DNA of 64,000 nucleotides from Megascapheus bottae. Lineage: Eukaryota > Chordata > Mammalia > Rodentia > Geomyidae. Shown one piece after another: positions 58,301-64,000 of the stretch. The position numbers and the translations under genes are program-made. Below the pieces are notes generated by a model, which was not told the origin of the DNA, did not search any database, and saw only the letters and a program-made list of their open reading frames with translations. The stretch spans positions 40,941,757-41,005,756 of the forward strand of contig JANJXV010000002.1 in assembly GCA_024803745.1 (NCBI GenBank), given 5' to 3'. Each line of letters starts with the position of its first letter. Position 1 is the stretch's first letter.

Positions 58301-59274
58301 GACACTTCAGATGAACTTTTGAGTAAAATGTTATAAACTGTTATTAATAAATTAAGTTCCAGCCAAAAAACAACAAAAATGTAAGTTTTATGCATCCACA
58401 CACGTTTTTTGAAAGGAACTAAAGATCATTGGTCATATTAGTTTTCTTCCATAGTGGCTATGTTTTCTATAATAGTTACATTTTACTTATTTTTCTTAAT
58501 ACTCATGATTATATAGTATTAAATCCTAAAGCACATTTTTTCTCATAAACTATGAATTTTAGTTTTGTCTTGGATACTGTGTGACCAAAATACAAAGAAT
58601 TTGCTTACCCCAAAACTATCTTCTCCTGATTATTAAGAAATAATATATTCTATGCTTCCTAAACAATATTATTGATTTGAATTAATCTGCTTCCACAAAT
58701 TACATTATAATTCTGACTTTAAAAAAAGACAGGTTAAGGTCAAAATTAATTACATAAGACAAAGGAAAAGAGTCTGGAAACAAATGAGGAAAGAAAAATA
58801 TACATAAAGAAAATCCTACCAGAAGATTACAGCCAATGGACCAGTGTAAATTTCCAAATAACTTATGAGAGAAAAGTACATTATTCTAACCAATTAACCC
58901 TGGGAAAGTATTAGCTAATCAAGAAGGACTGAACATAAACGTTGCATGTTTTCCACTCTAACTGATTCACATGCCCTAACAAAAGTTTACAGTCATACTG
59001 TACAACAAATACAAGTTTATTGCTGCTTAGTGTATGACAATTACAGAAGCATATTGCTTAGGTGTGGAAAATAGTGTAAGACATCTAATTACAATGGAGT
59101 TATGGATTTTATGAATGATGAAGAAAAGTACAGAGGTACAAGTCTAGTTATCTTTGTGGCTTGTCAAGCTGTGCATATTTATAAGATATGTGTTAGAAGA
59201 TCTTTAAAGGCTGTTTGATATATTGTTCTGCATGTTGAGTCAAATACTTTTGACATACTTGCTTTACTATTTTT
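58301..59274. other. Intergenic DNA, no gene seen
   Basis: AT-rich, no recognisable gene. Confidence 0.5.
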
Positions 59275-59400
59275 TGTTTGTTTGTTTTTTGATCATGGTG
59301 CTTGAACTCAGGGACTACGTACTGTCCCTTAGTGTTTTTGCTCCAGGCTAGCACTCCACCACTTTAACTTCCAGATCTATTCCTGGTTTTCTGGTAGTTT
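59275..59400 (-). mobile_element. Partial SINE, tRNA-like half
   Basis: 'catggtgcttgaactcaggg', 'ccaggctagcactccaccac' and 'ttctggtagttttt' match the right half of type B on the reverse strand. Confidence 0.65.
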
Positions 59401-59433
59401 TTGTAGGATATGCAATGGATTCATTTTTCTCTT

Positions 59434-59570
59434 TTTTCATGCATTTTTATTATTATAAAAGTGATGTATAGAAGTGCTACAGCTATGAAAGCGTATTTCT
59501 TTTTGAACAATGTCATTCCTTCCCTTTCTTTCTATCAATTGTTCCCTCCTGTGTCTCCATCCACAAGTTG
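59434..59570 (-). mobile_element. Short old L1 3' end
   Basis: 'gtgatgtatagaagtgctac' and 'atgtcattccttccctttct' match the older L1 tail type of 1362-1560. Stops after the C/T-rich tract. Confidence 0.6.
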
Positions 59571-59599
59571 TATAGTTTATCTATCTTTGGGATTATAAA

Positions 59600-61240
59600 G
59601 GGGGTATAGAAATTGTGAGGCAAAGGGTGAACAAATGCAGAAGCCTGTGTCTGGTTTGTCTTGTTCCCTTAGAAATATTCTGTCCATTCAGCCAACAAAA
59701 TGCAAGTTCTGTGCCTTAGGAGTTGTATATTTGCTCATCTCCAATATTCATGGTGTATTAGAATGCTTTCTCCACAGTAAATTCTCCCTAAATATTCCTT
59801 TACATATTGGTGTAATGATTGAATTAATGACTACAACCCTCTAAGGCTCAGAATTTAGTGTCAAGACTTTAAATGTATAATTTAAGGTATTGTTTTCTTT
59901 CTAATTATACTGATTCTCTAAATACTATCAGTTGCTAATGTGCCCAAAACTTTGAATTTTTGTTTATTTATTTTTTTACTATTGGCTGCTCAAATGTAAA
60001 TATTACACAAGTCATCTATGTACCCATTAATGCAAATTTTAGAAGGCGTTAAAACTCTCCCTTACAAAATCTTCCTTTGTGATTATAATCTTCAAATAGA
60101 TTCTCCTTTGAACTCTAGAATCTTTAGGTCTCTACATGTGATATACAAGTTTTAAGATGTTAGAATAAGACATAAATAATAATTACTTCCATGTGATTTT
60201 GTGGTTTTAGAACATTGTCTAGACATAAGAGCTCTTCATCAGAACTTCCATGTGGGAAACTCATGTCTAAGACTTTAAGAACTTGTTTTCAAAAAGACAT
60301 AGGAAAAGAAAGAGAAGATAAGGCCTCCCCAACCCCCTTTGTTTTTATTCTTTCCCTCACACTATCTTAGTTCTTCATGTGCTTCTATAGCAACGAAGGG
60401 CTTCCAAGAGTTAGAAAATTACTGTACTAGATATGTTTTGATAGATCCTATCAAGTGTCTTTTTTTTTAATGGGAAAATCTCATCAATATATCTGGCATC
60501 ATTACTATGTCAAATCTGCCAGAAGGAAACACAACATGTTCTAACTCAACTAATGTTGTATCTAGAGAGCTATGTGAGAAGCGAATTTCAGACTTTCAAG
60601 TAAAGCACTGTGTGCAGAACATTCAACAACTGAATGGCAACTCATAGACCAAGAGTTTTCAAGTTTTCCTTTTGCTGGTAGGTTTGACACTGTAGTCTTC
60701 ACTGCCTTTCTTTGCCATGACTGACTCATTAAGAGAGCCAAGCATGGATCTGCTGACTCACATTGTTCTCACTCTTTACTCCCCAGCCCTGATATAGCAA
60801 GCACTCTATTCTATTTAAATAGTGTAAAATATTCCCAAGAATCCATACAAATAGTCATACTTGTAGTTAAATAATAACTGGAAGAAATCTAAATGTCTTG
60901 TCTTTATGCTTGTAATAAGAAAAGAAAGACATTGGCTAATTTAGGTAAGATTTCACATTGAACATAAAAATACTTTTTAATGGAAATCTACAAAGAAGAT
61001 CGAATAGTTTTAATTTTATTATCAAGCAAGGAGTAAAAGATTAGGAGAGGATTATGGGCTATAATTTTAACAACAGATGAATGCACAGTTTAAGAACCTT
61101 GAAAAGAAGATGATTTTAGTTTGATAGGAGTTTGAAGGAAGAATTAAAGGCTCTGCATACCTGAAAGCTAATAGAAAAAAATGTTCATCATTATAAATCT
61201 GATGCTAGGATGATGCTCTTTTTTAAATAGAATAGTCCCT
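59600..61240. other. AT-rich intergenic DNA, no gene seen
   Basis: About 1.6 kb without recognisable gene or repeat. Confidence 0.5.
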
Positions 61241-61242
61241 TT

Positions 61243-61510
61243 ATTTGTGGAGGCATAGTCCATGAGTCCTGGTGAATTCATGAAACAGGATATTATTACT
61301 GAAACCTTTGCATACTGTGTTGTTCTTTATGAAAAAATTATCCTAGCTATTAGGCAAAGTGAGCAACTAAAAACCACAACTAAAAAAGAAAACTGGAATA
61401 AAAACACCTTCGTGGCTGCTATTTCCATGTAAAGTTATTACTTGAACACGAAAGCAGTGATAATCCACGAAAGTTGTTCTGATAACCCATATAGTCACTA
61501 AGGACTAACT
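61243..61510. mobile_element. Possible decayed DNA transposon (Tigger-like MITE)
   Basis: The left end 'aatagtccctttatttgtgg' and the reverse complement of the right end ('atagttagtccttagtgact') resemble each other and the Tigger-type ends 'tagttggtccct'. 'gataatccacgaaag' near the right fits as well. About 265 bp, no transposase. Tentative. Confidence 0.35.
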
Positions 61511-62597
61511 ATCAGGCATTATCCATAGTACCAGACACAGGTATGATTCATATCTCAGGAAGGATGAAGTAGACAGTTCAAGAGTTCATCATGTAATCAG
61601 AATAGCATGGAATTTTAAACTTATTTATTAATGGAATTTACCATGTGATATTTTGGGTCCACACATGAACATGGATAGATGAAATAGTACATTAGGAAAC
61701 AGTTCTGCCAGAGAAATGAGGCTCTAACCGTGAACTGAGTACACTATTTGAAAATGAAGAGCTATTCTATTCATAACAGAAACTTTTTTATAATCATAAC
61801 ACTAAAGTGAACATTCTTTGCTTCTAAGGTAATCACATCTCATGACCTAAGCAAGACTTCTGTGCCTTGCTCTTCTTAGTCATGTATTCAACAAACTTAG
61901 ATTAATAACTAAATTGTCTTGGAGATGAGCTTGAAGGTTAAGGAAGGTCACTTCCCTTACTTCAAAATGTTTTTCTTATATTTCAGTCACTTTGCATTCT
62001 TATCAATTCTCCCTCTGAGTGGCTCACATCATTTCACCAAATGATCTTCCAGAAGAGGTGAGTCAATCATCTTTGGGAAATTCATTAAATTCAAGGCCAC
62101 TGGGGTACCATTTGCACAGCTGAAGTACTGTTCACATAGGCTCAAGGAGTTAATGTGCATAGTAAAGTGCTCACAAAATAGTTTATTCGCCCAGAAAAGT
62201 CTCTCCCAAAACTCATTAATTCTTTTAACATGCTTGCAAAGCAAGTACATTAAAAGGATTTGAATGCTGATCCAGTGGATAAATTACAGATTACTCGAGG
62301 TGATATTTTATTACATTAAAAGATTCCAATTGCGAGGGGAAAATAGGAAGAAACTGAAAGAAAGAGTGCTAGATTGAAATCTTGACCTTCAAACTTTAAT
62401 CGTACAAGTTGAATATTTCATTGGACATGTATATAAAGGTGACCAAGTCAGAGTCCTTACCTTGAAGTAATATATAGGCAACTAGGAAAACTATTTAACC
62501 TTAAGCAATCAAGTCAATTTCCCTTTTCATGGAGGATGAACATATACTCACAAGGTACTGTGAGTCAAATAATAAAGAATGCAGGAACTAACTAGAG
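61511..62597. other. Intergenic DNA, no gene seen
   Basis: No recognisable gene. A minus-strand 73-codon frame (62250-62029) lacks family features. Confidence 0.45.
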
Positions 62598-62775
62598 TCA
62601 GATAGTTCTGAACTCCAGTACAGATTATACACAGAGCTGAAGAAATATAATTAGACTTTATAGAAATCATCTGAGTATGTGATTTATGTCTTTAAAATCA
62701 GTTGTAGCATTACTTAGCTGAATTGTTATTGTGTGGATTTAATAGGATAACATTTACAGGGTTTGAAAATTACTC
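62598..62775 (+). mobile_element. MIR SINE, ancient
   Basis: 'agtcagatagttctgaactc' then 'gtctttaaaatcagttgtag' and 'attgtgtggatttaataggataac' (split here for length: 'attgtgtggattt', 'aataggataac') follow the order of the mammalian-wide MIR consensus. About 30% diverged by eye. Confidence 0.6.
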
Positions 62776-63419
62776 TAGACTATGTACCGATTTTACACAT
62801 GTGTTTGTACATATATCTGGATATTTAAATAGGAAAGTCATACTAAAATTCTGACTCATCTTTCACTTGACAAGCTATCGACAGGAACCAAGTGAAAATT
62901 TTTATATTAAATGCTGTAAAATTTTAAAAAAAACTTTCATAATATGAACACAGTTGTATTATATTTAAAATATCAACTAATTTGTTTATGTACTTAGGTT
63001 TTTTCTATAGACTTATGAACAGAGATAGAAAACAAAAAGATAAATTGCTTGTCACTTTTTGACCAAGGCTCATACACAAGTTTCCATTTTTTATGAGAAA
63101 GCAAGTACCGTTATATTCTCCTCAAAAAAAAAATCTCTTTGTTTGTGAGTCCATAATGAACATTATTCCAACTGTAATTTGAATGGAAATACTTCCTGCA
63201 GGAAATAAGCACGATGCGTTCCTATTGAGCCCTAATTTCCAGCTCCTTGTGTCCCCTTGATGAGGGATAGGAACTACGACTTTTTTGTACTAAGTAAAAT
63301 ATGGAAAATGTTCAAGGATTACAGTGATATCGGTAAGGCATTAAATCAATTGATTTTGAATTAGTCAAAAGAGAGATTATCTTGGCCTGAATTAATCTGC
63401 TGAAAGCTCTCAAATTAGG
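62776..63419. other. Intergenic DNA, no gene seen
   Basis: AT-rich, no recognisable gene. Confidence 0.45.
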
Positions 63420-63802
63420 ACTAGGCTTCCATTGAGGTAAGAGCCTTTCCATTGGTAGCTGCCATGCTGGGAGATGTCCTACTGAGAGCCCTGTGAAAGG
63501 GACTGAGAGCAGTCTTGGCTAACAGCCAAAGCAAAAGTGAGATGCCCCTAATCTTAACAAACATAGGATATAAACCCTTCCAAGAACTGAAAAGAAATGG
63601 GAAGCAGATCTAACCCCAGTAGAGCCTCTGATAGCAATTCAATACAAGACACTTAGAGTGCAGAATGACTAGAGCTTAAAGCAGAAACCTGGACTAAGCC
63701 ATAGAGATACTTCTGAACTATGGGTGCAATGAAATAATAAATCTCTGTTATTTTAAGACAGTGTGTTATAGTCTTTTATTTTGCAACAGAGAAAACAAAT
63801 GC
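63420..63802 (+). mobile_element. MLT1-like solo LTR (ERVL-MaLR)
   Basis: 'gctgccatgctgggagatgt', 'agtcttggctaacagccaaa' and the 3' part 'ataaatctctgttattttaa' then 'gtgtgttatagtcttttatt' and 'caacagagaaaac' follow the order of MLT1 LTRs, including the AATAAA polyadenylation region. No internal viral coding sequence is present. Confidence 0.6.
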
Positions 63803-64000
63803 ATTCCTCTTGACAGAAATGTTTAAACTCAGATTGCACATAGATAAAATATATAAGAGGAGATAATGATATTTTTTATGTACTATGAATTTTTTGTACC
63901 AATTGAAGATGGCAGTCTCTGTAGTAAGGCTGTAGATAAAACATAATGGTAGACACCACTTTGAAATTTCCTAGGCAGAGAAATGGCATGATTGATATAA
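63803..64000. other. Right edge, nothing recognised
   Basis: About 200 bp of AT-rich DNA with no identified feature. Confidence 0.5.

Noticed and set aside
1..64000. A novel multi-gene biological system
   Set aside because: No cellular operon-like or multi-gene arrangement is present. All recognisable coding sequence belongs to L1 retrotransposons, and all of it is disrupted.

Overview
The window is AT-rich mammalian intergenic DNA dominated by retrotransposons. I find no intact cellular protein-coding gene, exon or canonical RNA gene. Every long reading frame with recognisable protein similarity belongs to a LINE-1 (L1). The host is most likely a rodent: the two abundant SINE families are an ID-like (tRNA-derived) element and a B1-like (7SL-derived) left half joined to a tRNA-like right half. 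Their form recalls heteromyid rodents (kangaroo rat, pocket mouse), but that is from memory and unverified.

Region 1 (1-4390): AT-rich DNA with truncated minus-strand L1 3' ends, one SINE and a small 5'-inverted L1. Region 2 (4391-19262): the main object, two near full-length minus-strand L1 copies, one inside the other. The outer copy was split by the inner copy (7999-15448), and the inner copy is flanked by a perfect 17-bp target site duplication (7982-7998, 15449-15465). Each has a 5'UTR, ORF1, ORF2 (endonuclease, reverse transcriptase, Cys-rich C-terminus) and 3'UTR, and each is inactivated by frameshifts and stops. Their coding parts and proximal 5'UTR are homologous. The distal ~1.4 kb of the 5'UTRs look unrelated: GC-rich with ~105-bp tandem units in the inner copy, different sequence in the outer. 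The inner copy also carries ~140 bp past its own 3' end, apparently a 3' transduction of another L1 family's ORF2 fragment.

Region 3 (19263-47000): AT-rich DNA with many SINEs, short L1 tails, an ancient plus-strand L1 (about 37430-40400), older minus-strand L1s and microsatellites. Region 4 (47000-50700): repeat-poor DNA with a candidate conserved non-coding element (48560-49480) containing an RFX X-box-like site, two octamer sites, a SOX-like inverted pair and a perfect 9-bp dyad. Region 5 (50700-64000): a SINE cluster, a short L1 tail, a MIR and an MLT1-like LTR near the right edge.

The elements do not form a pathway. The window records successive retrotransposition: ancient L1/MIR/LTR copies, then the outer L1, then the inner L1 and the SINEs mobilised by L1 machinery. 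The most interesting points are the L1 5'UTR replacement, the promoter repeats, the 3' transduction and the clustering of L1 truncation or inversion points near the G-rich tract of the 3'UTR.
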